This document shows positions 1-9,199 of a stretch of DNA of 64,000 bases, in pieces. The translations under genes and the position numbers were made by a program. Positions within the stretch are counted from its first letter, which is position 1. Each line of letters begins with the position of its first letter. This stretch comes from Bacteriovoracaceae bacterium (GTDB lineage Bacteria; Bdellovibrionota; Bacteriovoracia; Bacteriovoracales; Bacteriovoracaceae). The notes below the pieces were generated by a model. It made no database searches and was not told the origin of the DNA. It worked only from the letters and a program-made list of their open reading frames with translations. The stretch covers positions 124,001 to 188,000 of the forward strand of contig JAEUWD010000048.1 in NCBI GenBank assembly GCA_016786485.1, in the 5' to 3' direction.

Positions 1-1
1 C

Positions 2-106
2 GATGAAAAAATTAAAAAAGAATCACAAACTATAAAGTCTGATTTTAAGAAGAAAGCGGAATTCACGCAAAGTCGATATCGTTGGACGGGAATCAATAAT
101 GAATAA
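2..106 (+). CDS. C-terminal fragment of an upstream gene (FtsW by position)
   Basis: An open frame enters from the left edge and ends at a TAA eight bases inside murG. The visible 34 residues are lysine- and glutamate-rich and end in RYRWTGINNE. That suits a cytoplasmic tail of a membrane protein, but no domain can be identified. In dcw clusters the gene just before murG is usually ftsW, so FtsW is a positional inference only. The overlap with murG suggests translational coupling. Confidence 0.45.
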   Translation, partial: DEKIKKESQTIKSDFKKKAEFTQSRYRWTGINNE

Positions 107-1157
107 GTTGGCAGTGATTGTAGCTGGTGGAACCGGCGGACACATTAATGCGGCAATTGCCTTAGGCGAAGTTGCGCGCGCCAAAAATTATCAAGTCCAG
201 TACATTTCAGGCACACGCCATTTGGACTATAAATTATTTCAAGGCAAAAACTGTATGCATTTAAATAGTTCTGCTTTGAGATATAAAAACCCTTTTAAAA
301 TTCTTAAAAGTATCGCGAGCAATTTTTATTATTTTTTCAAAATCTTTTATTTTTTCCTGATAAACAAACCGGCATTTGTTATTGGTTGTGGTGGTTATGT
401 TTGTGGTCCGGTCCTGATGGCGGCGTATTTACAAGGTATAAAAGTTTACATTGTCGAACAAAACGCAGTCATGGGCTTAACGAATAAAATCCTGGGTTAT
501 TTTTCGAAAAAAATCTTTGTACATTTTAAAAAGACTAATGGAGTTTCAAAATCACAATTAAAAAAGGTTGTGGTTTCTGGTAACCCAACACGTAGTGTGA
601 TTTATAAGTCAGATAAAACTAAAAATACAAAATTTAACATTCTGGTTTTTGGCGGAAGTTTAGGTGCAAAACAGATTAATGATACGATTAAAGAACTAGT
701 TGGGTTGAGCCTAGGTTTTCCAGTCAAAATTCAACATCAAACAGGTTTAGACCAAAGAGAAGAATTAAAACTGGCCAACGATATCGAATACTATAGCTAT
801 GAATATCTGGATAATATTCAAAATTTTTATAACGAAGCTGACCTGATTATTTGCCGGGCCGGGGCTTCAACCGTTTCAGAATTGCGAGTTTTAGAACGAG
901 CTTGCGTTTTTATTCCATATCCTCAGGCGACTGATAATCACCAATATTACAACGCTATTTACTTCAAAGAAGAGGCGTCCTTCCCTGTTTATATCTTGGA
1001 TCAGAAAGCTTCTGCTCAGGAGAACGTCAAAAAACTGAGAGAGATCATTACGGACTGCCATAAGCATGGTATAAAATTCGATAACAGAAATCTTAATGCA
1101 AAGAGTGAAAGTGCAAACTTCATCATTGAACAGATCTTTCAAGACCTGGCCCTATAA
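99..1157 (+). CDS. murG: MurG, lipid II-forming GlcNAc transferase
   Basis: MurG is the membrane-associated GT-B enzyme that adds GlcNAc from UDP-GlcNAc to lipid I, making lipid II. The glycine-rich GGTGGH loop is at residues 10-15. The GCGGYVCGP and EQNAVMGLTN segments belong to the lipid-binding N-terminal half. The C-terminal half holds FGGSLGA, a CRAGASTVSEL motif and PYPQATDNHQYYNA, the UDP-GlcNAc site region. At 352 aa it has the usual family length. The gene overlaps the upstream frame by 8 bases and murC downstream, in an apparent dcw operon. Confidence 0.97.
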   Translation: MNKLAVIVAGGTGGHINAAIALGEVARAKNYQVQYISGTRHLDYKLFQGKNCMHLNSSALRYKNPFKILKSIASNFYYFFKIFYFFLINKPAFVIGCGGYVCGPVLMAAYLQGIKVYIVEQNAVMGLTNKILGYFSKKIFVHFKKTNGVSKSQLKKVVVSGNPTRSVIYKSDKTKNTKFNILVFGGSLGAKQINDTIKELVGLSLGFPVKIQHQTGLDQREELKLANDIEYYSYEYLDNIQNFYNEADLIICRAGASTVSELRVLERACVFIPYPQATDNHQYYNAIYFKEEASFPVYILDQKASAQENVKKLREIITDCHKHGIKFDNRNLNAKSESANFIIEQIFQDLAL

Positions 1158-2493
1158 AAATAAGAAAATCCATTTTATTGGCATAGGTGGGATCGGTGTG
1201 AGTGGATTGGCCAAAATTTGCCAATTTAATCAAAGCATCGTCAGCGGCTCCGATGCCAAGGAAAGTTATATCACGGCCGATTTAGAAGAATGTGGTATTA
1301 AAGTTTTTATTGGTCACCAGGAAGAAAACCTTCAAGCTTGTGAATTAGTCGTTATCTCATCTGCTATTAAAGAAGACAATCCTGAATTAAAAAAAGCCCG
1401 CCGTGAGAAAATTAAAGTCATGTTACGCGGTCAATTTCTAGCGGAATTACTTGAGAGTTTTTTTGTTATTTCCATTGCCGGTAGTCACGGAAAAACGACA
1501 ACTAGTTCTTTGTGTTCAGTACTACTAAACGATGCGGGGTTACCTTCTAATTTTTTAGTTGGTGGGGTTTTAAAAAATTACGGTTCGCAAGTTGGAACCT
1601 ATCAATCAAAAAACTTCGTCGTGGAAGTGGACGAGTCAGATGGAAGTTTTTTACAAGTCGCCTCAGACATTGCGATTTTAACTAATATTGATAACGATCA
1701 CCTAAATTACTATAAAACAATTGATAATATCGCCAAGGCCTTCGAAACTTTTGTTGCGAAGGCCAAGCCTTCGGCAGTGATAATTTATAATCGAGATGAC
1801 AAATATCTAGCGCAAGTCATGAAAAAGACAGAGGTCAAATCAATCTCGTTTGCTCTAAGTGAAAAAGCGGATTATCAGATTTCAGAAATAAAAAATAAAC
1901 CTGATAGTACTTCATTTAAACTGAATAATGAAACTTATGAAATTCCCCTGATTGGTTTACATAACGTCTATAATGCCTCAGCTGCTATTATTTTAGGCAA
2001 GATTATGGAACGGGAGACAGCGCAATTGCAACATGCTCTCAAAGGTTTTAAAGGTGTTGGTCGCAGACAAGATATTGTTTATCAAGAAGATGATCTGTTG
2101 ATTATTGACGATTACGCTCATCATCCGACCGAAGTAAAGAAAACCATTATTTCTTATCAACAAAAATATCAAGATCGTTTAGTGGTCGTCTTTGAGCCTC
2201 ATCGCTATACCAGGACTCATGAGTGTTGGGGTGAATTTTTAACCGCCTTCGATGAAGCCCCTCAGCTTTATTTACTTCCCATTTATTCAGCAGGGGAAGC
2301 GCCGATTACCAATGTGTCTTCTGAACAATTGATAAAAGAAATTAATCAGAAACGTAAAGTCGCAGGCAAAGTAATAAGCAACTTAGCGGAATTAAAATTT
2401 GCTAAAAATTCAATTGTACTCGCAATGGGAGCTGGTCCAATTAGTAAAGAAATTCGAAGCTTCGCGAAAAAGTTAAAGAATGACTCTTTATAA
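1096..2493 (+). CDS. murC: MurC, UDP-MurNAc:L-alanine ligase
   Basis: Cytoplasmic ATP-dependent ligase that adds L-alanine to UDP-MurNAc. Motifs in order: dinucleotide-type FIGIGGIGVSG near residue 30, the ATP loop GSHGKTTT at 129-136, VEVDESDGSF, TNIDNDHLNYY, DDYAHHPTE and FEPHRYTRT. All are standard Mur-ligase signatures. The ATG used here lies 62 bases inside murG and gives a tail of about 23 residues before the first strand. In-frame GTG (1105, 1111) and TTG (1126) codons are alternatives, and none has a strong ribosome-binding site, so the exact start is uncertain. The 3' end overlaps murB by 14 bases. Confidence 0.96.
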   Translation: MQRVKVQTSSLNRSFKTWPYKNKKIHFIGIGGIGVSGLAKICQFNQSIVSGSDAKESYITADLEECGIKVFIGHQEENLQACELVVISSAIKEDNPELKKARREKIKVMLRGQFLAELLESFFVISIAGSHGKTTTSSLCSVLLNDAGLPSNFLVGGVLKNYGSQVGTYQSKNFVVEVDESDGSFLQVASDIAILTNIDNDHLNYYKTIDNIAKAFETFVAKAKPSAVIIYNRDDKYLAQVMKKTEVKSISFALSEKADYQISEIKNKPDSTSFKLNNETYEIPLIGLHNVYNASAAIILGKIMERETAQLQHALKGFKGVGRRQDIVYQEDDLLIIDDYAHHPTEVKKTIISYQQKYQDRLVVVFEPHRYTRTHECWGEFLTAFDEAPQLYLLPIYSAGEAPITNVSSEQLIKEINQKRKVAGKVISNLAELKFAKNSIVLAMGAGPISKEIRSFAKKLKNDSL

Positions 2494-3361
2494 TAATATT
2501 CCGGGCACAAATTATTTAGAAAACCACGATCTCACGACATTCTCAACCATGCGTTTACAAACCAAGGGTGATATTATTCTCGTTGCAAGTCTTGAGGCTT
2601 TGTCGACACTGCTTAAAGATTTAAATAAAAATAAAAAACCATATCGTTTATTAGGCTGGGGTGCTAATCAAATTTTGCGTGCACTCAAAAACGAAGTTTA
2701 CATAAAATTAGAATTTGCTTTCGATGCCAAATATTTTGAACAAGTTCGTGATGAATATGAATTACCTGCGTCGCTTGCTCTTACTCAACTCACCTCTCAC
2801 GCCTTGAAGTTTGGCTTAAAAGGCTGGGAAGTGCTAACTGGTATACCGGCTTCACTCGGTGGTGCTATTTACATGAATGCAGGAACGAGATTGGGCGAGA
2901 TTAAAGATCTTTTAATATCAGTTAGTGTCATGGATAGAGCAGGTAAAATTCGCGAACATCAAGTCAACGAGAAATCATTTTCCTATCGTCATAATCATTT
3001 TGTGAATGACGGTGAAGTGATTGTTGGCGCCAAACTTAAACATTATGGTCTTGATGAAAGTGTACCTAAAAAAATCCAAGAATATGCTGATTATCGAAAA
3101 AAAACTCAGCCGACCAATTTAAAAACTTGTGGTTGTGTTTTTCAAAATTATTCACCGACCTTGCCCGCTGGTATGGCGATCGATTGTTTGGGTCTTGGTG
3201 GCTTAGAATGGGGTGACTTGGAAATCAGCACTAAACATAGCAATTTTTTTGTGAACAAGGGAAAAGCAACGGATGCTGACTTCGATCATTTCGTCGAATT
3301 TGTGCAAGATTTACTTTTAAGGTATTATTTCTCAGAGTTTGAACTTGAAGTGAAAGTCTAA
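2480..3361 (+). CDS. murB: MurB, UDP-N-acetylenolpyruvoylglucosamine reductase
   Basis: FAD enzyme that reduces UDP-GlcNAc-enolpyruvate to UDP-MurNAc. The N-terminal FAD-binding part shows TFSTMRLQTKGD and GWGANQIL. The latter has Ala where most MurBs have Ser in the G-x-G-S-N loop. GIPASLGGAIYMNAGT follows, then the catalytic-domain motifs YRHNHF and CGCVFQN. In the last motif Cys replaces the Ser that protonates the product in E. coli MurB. The length of 293 aa is normal. It overlaps murC by 14 bases and is followed 13 bases later by the ftsQ-like gene. Confidence 0.94.
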   Translation: MTLYNNIPGTNYLENHDLTTFSTMRLQTKGDIILVASLEALSTLLKDLNKNKKPYRLLGWGANQILRALKNEVYIKLEFAFDAKYFEQVRDEYELPASLALTQLTSHALKFGLKGWEVLTGIPASLGGAIYMNAGTRLGEIKDLLISVSVMDRAGKIREHQVNEKSFSYRHNHFVNDGEVIVGAKLKHYGLDESVPKKIQEYADYRKKTQPTNLKTCGCVFQNYSPTLPAGMAIDCLGLGGLEWGDLEISTKHSNFFVNKGKATDADFDHFVEFVQDLLLRYYFSEFELEVKV

Positions 3362-3374
3362 TAAGATAAAAAAG

Positions 3375-4112
3375 ATGATGAAATTTTTATTATTGATGCT
3401 TTTTTGTAGTAATTTGGTCATGGCCAATGAAAGACCCGTCAACAAAGTTAAATACAAAACCTATTTTGGAAATTGCCCGATAAGAGTAGTCGGTCAATTA
3501 ACCTTAAAATTAGTCAAAACTTTCGAAGAAAACCAATCACTTAAAGACGTTAAAGATTACATCATTAAAGGTAACCTGACCGAGAAATACTATATCTCAA
3601 ATTATGAAATCAATTATGAACCGCTGACAAAATTCTTAAAATTTCAATACAGTTGCCCACTACCGATGGCCCGCGTTCAGCTCTATAAATCTGAAGGCAA
3701 TGAGTCCTATTCGGCGATCTTGGTTGAAAATGGCCAGTTTTATGATTCAATTTACGAGCAGCTTATGATCGCTGAGAATAAGATTGAGCAGGACCTCCCA
3801 TCGCTCGCTTTACCAGTGGAAGAAATTGATAAAGAACTTAAAGAAGAGTTAGTGAGATTTATTAAGCAAATTTCTCCCAACCTCAAGAAACTTGTTTCTG
3901 AATATATTGTGACTGAAAAACACGAACTCATGCTCATTCTTTCATCAAGTAATCAACCAACAACGGTCTTTTTAGGCAGCGATGGCTGGGATGAAAAGTT
4001 GACTAAAATACACAAGATTATCGATTACATGAGTGAAAAAAAGAAAATTCCCGTTGTCATTAACATCACCAATATCAAAAAAGTTGTTGTCAAGTTCTCT
4101 GACACCATCTAG
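3375..4112 (+). CDS. ftsQ: Divergent FtsQ-like periplasmic division protein
   Basis: This 245-aa protein occupies the ftsQ slot between murB and ftsA. It starts with a short hydrophobic segment (residues 4-17) ending VMANE, which looks more like a cleavable signal peptide than the cytoplasmic tail plus anchor of classical FtsQ. Residues 97-150 show the order Pro-x-Ala-x-Val, then LVENGQFYDS, then LPSLALP. The C-terminus ends IPVVINITNIKKVVVKFSD. Both fit the FtsQ beta domain, which often ends in a P-x-x-I-D-L-x-x-x-x-x-V-V-V-x-F pattern. An N-terminal POTRA domain is not obvious. The assignment rests on position and this pattern. Confidence 0.62.
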   Translation: MMKFLLLMLFCSNLVMANERPVNKVKYKTYFGNCPIRVVGQLTLKLVKTFEENQSLKDVKDYIIKGNLTEKYYISNYEINYEPLTKFLKFQYSCPLPMARVQLYKSEGNESYSAILVENGQFYDSIYEQLMIAENKIEQDLPSLALPVEEIDKELKEELVRFIKQISPNLKKLVSEYIVTEKHELMLILSSSNQPTTVFLGSDGWDEKLTKIHKIIDYMSEKKKIPVVINITNIKKVVVKFSDTI

Positions 4113-4177
4113 CATTTAATAGAGTGGAAGATTTTTCCTCCACACACAGCAGAATGAATCTGACTCCATTTGGAGAA

Positions 4178-4193
4178 TGAGAAAGGAATCTCA
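4178..4193 (+). promoter_or_regulatory. ftsA ribosome-binding site inside a small hairpin
   Basis: TGAGA and TCTCA can pair around the loop AAGGAA, which carries the Shine-Dalgarno sequence of ftsA. The second arm ends at the A of the ATG. A second short hairpin, CTCCA-TT-TGGAG, lies just upstream at 4164-4175. The pairing is seen directly in the sequence. Any role in setting ftsA translation is inference. Confidence 0.3.
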
Positions 4194-5425
4194 TGAACAC
4201 TGATAAACACATTGTGGTTGGCTTAGATGTCGGTACGACCAAAGTCTGCACCATCATTGGATACCAAAAAAATTCAGAACTCGAAATCTTAGGTGTGGGT
4301 TCACACCCAAGCTACGGACTTAAAAAAGGTTCAGTCGTTAACATCGATAAAACTGTTCGTTCAATTTGTTCTTCCGTTGAGGAAGCAAAATTGATGGCGG
4401 GAATTACTACTTTGGTTTCAGCAACTGTTGGGATTGCTGGAAATCACATTTATAGTTTCAATAGCACAGGTGTTGTGCCGGTGAAGGGAAAAGAGATCAC
4501 ACAAGATGATGTTGATCGCGTACTCGAGGCTGCACGTGCAGTGGTTATTCCATCAGATCGTGAAATTCTTCATGTCATTCCTCAAGAGTATCGTGTGGAT
4601 AATACCGACGGTATTAAAGATCCAATTGGCATGATTGGAGTTCGACTAGAAGTAAAGGTTCACATCGTAACAGGTTTAACGCCACTGATTCAAAATTTAG
4701 TGAAGTGTGTAGAACAAGCGGGAATCATTGTTAATGATATTATTCTTCAACCGATTGCTTCTTCTCGTTCAACTCTTTCAGATGAAGAAAAAGAAATTGG
4801 TGTTGTCCTCGTTGATATCGGCGGTGGCACAACAGATATTGCGGTTTGGAAAGAAGGCTGCTTGGTTCATTCAGAAATTATTCCAGTTGGTGGAAATCAT
4901 TTCACGAATGACCTTTCAGTCGCACTCAAAATTCCTCATAACGAATCAGAAAGAATTAAAGTTTATCATGGCTCTGTATTGCCTGAAACCCTTAATCAGT
5001 CGGCACATGTGACGGTTCAGGGCCTAGCGGGAACTCGTCCGCGCGAGGTGCAACTGGGAATTATTGCCGATACTTTAGGTGCTAGAGCTGAGGAACTATT
5101 TAAAATTGTTAAAGATGTTATTCATGACAATAATTTGCAAGACGATATTACCGGTGGTTATGTTATAACTGGTGGCGGGGCCTTAATTAAAGGCTTAGCA
5201 GAACTCGCAGAGTACGTCCTGGAGCGTCCAGCGAAGATCGGCTACCCGAATGCTTTTGGAGGAATGACCAGCGTTATGCAAAATCCAAAATTCTCAACCG
5301 TCTTAGGCCTTATGCTTGAATCAGACAAAAGTTTTGTTGTTAAAGAAAAGAATACTGATATTGAAATCGATATCGTTTCAAAATTAAGTCGTTCACTAAA
5401 GAATGTATTTAAAGAGATTTTTTAA
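4193..5425 (+). CDS. ftsA: FtsA, actin-like Z-ring membrane tether
   Basis: Actin/Hsp70-fold ATPase that anchors FtsZ filaments to the inner membrane and recruits the divisome. Seen: phosphate-1 loop [12 protein letters not shown] near residue 9, phosphate-2 [13 protein letters not shown] near 207, adenosine motif [12 protein letters not shown] near 322. The C-terminal amphipathic helix [10 protein letters not shown] matches the membrane-targeting tail of the family. The 410-aa length is typical. An AAAGGA ribosome-binding site precedes the ATG. It sits 80 bases after the ftsQ-like gene, and ftsZ follows 13 bases later. Confidence 0.97.
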   Translation: MNTDKHIVVGLDVGTTKVCTIIGYQKNSELEILGVGSHPSYGLKKGSVVNIDKTVRSICSSVEEAKLMAGITTLVSATVGIAGNHIYSFNSTGVVPVKGKEITQDDVDRVLEAARAVVIPSDREILHVIPQEYRVDNTDGIKDPIGMIGVRLEVKVHIVTGLTPLIQNLVKCVEQAGIIVNDIILQPIASSRSTLSDEEKEIGVVLVDIGGGTTDIAVWKEGCLVHSEIIPVGGNHFTNDLSVALKIPHNESERIKVYHGSVLPETLNQSAHVTVQGLAGTRPREVQLGIIADTLGARAEELFKIVKDVIHDNNLQDDITGGYVITGGGALIKGLAELAEYVLERPAKIGYPNAFGGMTSVMQNPKFSTVLGLMLESDKSFVVKEKNTDIEIDIVSKLSRSLKNVFKEIF

Positions 5426-5438
5426 TTTGGAGGATACC

Positions 5439-6782
5439 ATGTTTGACATTTCTGAAAACCAAGAACTTTCCGGCGGAGCAAAAATAAAAGTAATCGGTGT
5501 TGGTGGCGGCGGTTGTAATGCTGTTAATACAATGATTCGCTCTGGTCTTCAGGGTGTTGAATATATTGTTGCTAATACGGATGCTCAAGCGCTTAACGCA
5601 AGTTTGGCGAAAGTGAAAATCCAACTAGGCGCTGAAGTGACTAAGGGTCTTGGAGCTGGTGCCAATCCAGACGTAGGTCGTAAAGCTGCTCTTGATGATT
5701 ATGAAAAACTAAGTGAAATTTTAGAAGGTGCTGATATGGTTTTCGTAACTGCCGGAATGGGTGGTGGTACCGGAACTGGTGCTGGTCCAGTTATCGCGAA
5801 ACTTGCTAAAGAACTAGGCGCACTAACTGTTGGTGTTGTGACGAAGCCATTCTTATTTGAAGGCAAGAAACGTATGAAGCAAGCTGAGCAGGGTATGAAC
5901 CTGCTTCGCGAGTGTGTCGATTCACTAATTACAATTCCAAATCAAAGATTATTAAATCTAGCTGGTGAAAATTTATCACTTGTTGATACCTTCAAAAAAG
6001 CTGATCAAGTTCTATTGAATGCAGTTCAAGGTATTTCAGATTTAATTAATAATACAGGTCTTATCAACGCAGACTTTGCGGACGTAGCGACAGTTATGGC
6101 CAACAAAGGTTTAGCTCTTATGGGAACTGGCGTTTGTTCAGGTCCAGAACGTGCGATTAAAGCTGCAACAGAAGCGATCAGTTCACCACTTCTTGAGGAT
6201 ATCTCAATCGATGGTGCAACTGGTATCATCATCAATATCACAGGTGGTTCTAACTTAACTACACATGAAACAAACGAAGCTGTAACTTTAATTATGGAAG
6301 CTGCGGATGAAGATGCTGAAATCATTTTTGGTACAGTTATCGATGAAAACATGGATGAAGAAATCAAGGTGACAGTTATTGCAACTGGCCTTGGTGGTAA
6401 AAATAAAACAGCAACTATTGCATCTGAAGATAAATACGCTGCAGAACTTACGGTTTCTCAACCTGAGTTGCTAGCGACTTCAGTGGTAAAAGAAGAAGTG
6501 AAACCAGCAGTAGAAGCTCGTCCACATCTTTCACAAGCGATTAAAGAAGCGGCTCAGAGATATGAAAGTCATAAAAATGTGGCGCCAGAAGCACCATCAG
6601 CTGTGATCGAAAAAACAGCTACAGCTTCAGCGGCTGAAAAGAAAGTTGTAGCACAAGAAATTCCAACTCGTGCTCGTACGATTGCTGAGAAGCTTGGATT
6701 TATGAATTTTGACGAAAGTGAATTCGATACACCAAGTTACCTAAGACGTGATGGAAATTCTGAGTCTAACGAAAGACTTTAG
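5439..6782 (+). CDS. ftsZ: FtsZ, tubulin-like cell-division GTPase
   Basis: FtsZ polymerises with GTP into the Z ring. The start is set at the ATG with GGAGG six bases upstream, giving [10 protein letters not shown] and 447 aa. An in-frame ATG 36 bases earlier lies inside ftsA and has no such site. Seen: [11 protein letters not shown], the tubulin signature [25 protein letters not shown] and the NADFADV T7-loop region. A variable linker of about 100 residues rich in Ala, Glu and Lys follows. The tail FDTPSYLRR is the conserved peptide that binds FtsA and other partners. Its stop codon overlaps the end of the opposing RNase J gene. Confidence 0.98.
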   Translation: MFDISENQELSGGAKIKVIGVGGGGCNAVNTMIRSGLQGVEYIVANTDAQALNASLAKVKIQLGAEVTKGLGAGANPDVGRKAALDDYEKLSEILEGADMVFVTAGMGGGTGTGAGPVIAKLAKELGALTVGVVTKPFLFEGKKRMKQAEQGMNLLRECVDSLITIPNQRLLNLAGENLSLVDTFKKADQVLLNAVQGISDLINNTGLINADFADVATVMANKGLALMGTGVCSGPERAIKAATEAISSPLLEDISIDGATGIIINITGGSNLTTHETNEAVTLIMEAADEDAEIIFGTVIDENMDEEIKVTVIATGLGGKNKTATIASEDKYAAELTVSQPELLATSVVKEEVKPAVEARPHLSQAIKEAAQRYESHKNVAPEAPSAVIEKTATASAAEKKVVAQEIPTRARTIAEKLGFMNFDESEFDTPSYLRRDGNSESNERL

Positions 6783-8392
6783 ATAACATGCACGTGGGTA
6801 ACAGGTTTATAACCTAAATCCGCATTTAAATAGCGTCTGATTTCAATTTTAATATTGTCGGCCAATTCTAGGTCGGTGGATTTTTTCCACATGCCATTAT
6901 ATTTACTGCTGATCAGATCAGTCAGAGGAATTTTCTTTTCATTAGTAGCTAGCGGTAGACCATACATCGTTATTTGAAGCTCATGGTTCTTTTTTTGAAA
7001 TGTGACAAAGACTGCGCCATTACACGACATTTTTCTACGTTCAGAAATTTGTGAGCGTTCGATTTCCAAATGTTCGCCGTGGATAATAAGTGGTTCATTC
7101 ACTTCGTGCTGAACGATATCTGTTTTATTTTCAGCTATTTTTATTTCGCCGAAGTTTTTTAATTCGAAAGTTTTTATTTCTGGGAATTTTTTTTGAATAA
7201 ACTGTGCATGTCGCTTAAGAAACAAAGTTTCACCATGAATAGGAATATAGTGTTGTGGTTTAATACGATTGATGAGTTCAATCAGATCGGTTTGGCAGGC
7301 ATGACCTGAAGCATGGATATTTTTATCTTTTGACGTAATAACTTCAGCCCCTTGGGCGATGATGCTGTTATAGATACGTGCAATTTTCTTTTCGTTCCCT
7401 GGAATAACTTTTGAACTAAAAACCACCGTATCGCAAGTTTTTAGTTTAAAATCCGGATGTTCACCGGTGCTAAGTTTCTTTAAGGCGCTGAAATGATCGC
7501 CTTGGCAGCCCGAAACAAAAATCAGAATATTTGATTTATCCTTTAGTTCATCAATATGCCGTAAATCATCTTCATGATATTGAAGCACACCAGTTTCACG
7601 CGCATTGGTCATATAATTTTCAATTGAACGACCAAGGAAAGAAAAAGGTTTTTTATATTTTTTGCAGGCATTAATAAAGCTCTGCATACGATGAATGTTG
7701 GATGAAAACAAAGTGACAAAAAGGCGACCAGGGTGCGACTTCACTACTTCTTCAATATCAGGAATGAGTTCAGATTCCGATGGAGTTTTGGTTTGGTAGA
7801 GAATATTAGTGCTGTCTAAAAAAGCGTAGGTTTGTTTAGCGGCAGCAAAGTGTTTCGCGATTTTTTCAAAATTAAAAGCTTTTTCATATGGTGGATTGAG
7901 ATCAAACTTAAAATCAGAAATATACAAGGCACAGGCATTTTTTTTCTTATCTTCAATCAGGAAACCAAAAGTTTCTGGAATAGAATGTGTGACATGCACA
8001 GGATGAATATTAAGATGTTTAAAACTTAAAACATCATTTTCTCTAAAAATATTAATTCGTGTCACAATTCCTTGCTCATCCAAGCGATGACGTATGAGTG
8101 AGGTGGCAAATTGACTGGCCCAAATTTTAATCTCAGGAAATTTTTTAAGAATATGCGCCACGGCACCAATATGATCTTCATGGGCATGTGTAAAAAGAAT
8201 GTCGGTAACGTTTTCTTTTTCAAGTATCTTTACATCGACGACTAGATAGTCGATATCGAAGTGATCTTCATAGGGAAAAAGAATACCTGCATCGATAATA
8301 ATGGTTTGTTCGGGCGTTCTGACCACGGTTAAATTTGAGCCAATTTCACCGACGCCGCCAAGTGGTAGAATCGAAAAATATGGATTGCTCAA
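6779..8392 (-). CDS. rnj: RNase J family ribonuclease
   Basis: Metallo-beta-lactamase/beta-CASP ribonuclease with 5'-3' exo- and endonuclease activity in RNA decay. The zinc motif H-A-H-E-D-H is at residues 69-74. Further motifs: ISDFKFD, the beta-CASP block from [11 protein letters not shown] to [11 protein letters not shown], then [20 protein letters not shown] and YIPIHGE. A smaller C-terminal domain follows. The 537 aa match the usual 550 or so. It lies eight bases downstream of the uridine kinase gene, suggesting co-transcription, and is convergent with ftsZ with a 4-base overlap and no visible terminator. Confidence 0.95.
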   Translation of the reverse strand: MSNPYFSILPLGGVGEIGSNLTVVRTPEQTIIIDAGILFPYEDHFDIDYLVVDVKILEKENVTDILFTHAHEDHIGAVAHILKKFPEIKIWASQFATSLIRHRLDEQGIVTRINIFRENDVLSFKHLNIHPVHVTHSIPETFGFLIEDKKKNACALYISDFKFDLNPPYEKAFNFEKIAKHFAAAKQTYAFLDSTNILYQTKTPSESELIPDIEEVVKSHPGRLFVTLFSSNIHRMQSFINACKKYKKPFSFLGRSIENYMTNARETGVLQYHEDDLRHIDELKDKSNILIFVSGCQGDHFSALKKLSTGEHPDFKLKTCDTVVFSSKVIPGNEKKIARIYNSIIAQGAEVITSKDKNIHASGHACQTDLIELINRIKPQHYIPIHGETLFLKRHAQFIQKKFPEIKTFELKNFGEIKIAENKTDIVQHEVNEPLIIHGEHLEIERSQISERRKMSCNGAVFVTFQKKNHELQITMYGLPLATNEKKIPLTDLISSKYNGMWKKSTDLELADNIKIEIRRYLNADLGYKPVTHVHVI

Positions 8393-8399
8393 GTTAGCC

Positions 8400-9059
8400 T
8401 CACAGTGTGATGTGAGAAGTTTCAGTCTCGCTCATATTTATGTGAGTTTGACGATCTGTTAACATTTCATTGATTCGGGCGGAAAGAATATCAGCCGCAA
8501 CATCTGTTTCTTCTCCTACAATAAAGTCAGCGTAGTCTTTTTGTGGAGATAAATATCTTTGGTACATTGGACGAACGGTATCGTAGTATTGCTCAATAAC
8601 TGATTCTAGTGAACGGCCACGCTCTTTAACGTCGCGGTGTAATCTACGTGTGAACCGAATATCGGCTTCCACATGTAAAAAACATTTAATATCTAAAATT
8701 TTACGAATTTCTTCATCGTAGAGAGAAAAGATCCCTTCGAATATAATAATATCTGAAGCCTCGATCATGTGAGTTTGATGAGTTCGGCGATGTTCAGTGA
8801 AATTATAAATAGGAACTTCAATTGAAAGACCTGATTTAAGATCATTTAAATGTTCACGTAAAAGATTCCAATCAAAAGCTTTTGGATGATCGAAATTAGG
8901 ATGACCTTTTGGTGACTTAAGATTCGCACTTGGCGTTGGTAAGTAATATGAATCCATATGAAGGATATTACATTTACCTTTGGTAACTTTATCTAAGACC
9001 TTTTTTGCAAAAGTTGTCTTACCTGAGCCGGATCCACCTGCGATACCAATAATAATCAC
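8400..9059 (-). CDS. udk: Uridine kinase
   Basis: P-loop kinase of pyrimidine salvage that phosphorylates uridine and cytidine. The start chosen is a GTG with AGTAGG just upstream, so the protein begins VIIIGIAGGSGSGKTT as in the family. An ATG 60 bases further upstream (9119) gives a 20-residue extension that looks non-conserved and lacks a ribosome-binding site. Other motifs: HMDSYYL, NFDHPKAFDW, PIYNFTEHRRT, FEGIFSLYDEEIR and FTRRLHRDVKERGRS. The C-terminus is about ten residues longer than usual. The gene leads the rnj transcript and diverges from prmA. Confidence 0.9.
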   Translation of the reverse strand: MIIIGIAGGSGSGKTTFAKKVLDKVTKGKCNILHMDSYYLPTPSANLKSPKGHPNFDHPKAFDWNLLREHLNDLKSGLSIEVPIYNFTEHRRTHQTHMIEASDIIIFEGIFSLYDEEIRKILDIKCFLHVEADIRFTRRLHRDVKERGRSLESVIEQYYDTVRPMYQRYLSPQKDYADFIVGEETDVAADILSARINEMLTDRQTHINMSETETSHITL

Positions 9060-9199
9060 AAAACCTACTTTTTTATGTCCAAATGATAACAAATTTGTGA
9101 AGAATGACAACATGCGCATATAATTTTTTCAAATACGCCGCATTGTGTTGCAAAAAACTACGGTTAATGAAAATATACTATAAATTCAAGAGGTTATAT

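Noticed and set aside
4728-5012. A second frame of 94 codons within ftsA
   Set aside because: It lies wholly inside ftsA, has no ribosome-binding site and codes for an unnatural sequence; it is a shadow frame.
9143-9184. Promoter TTGCAA with TATACT before prmA
   Set aside because: The spacer is 20 bases, longer than sigma-70 promoters allow, and no better pair is found.
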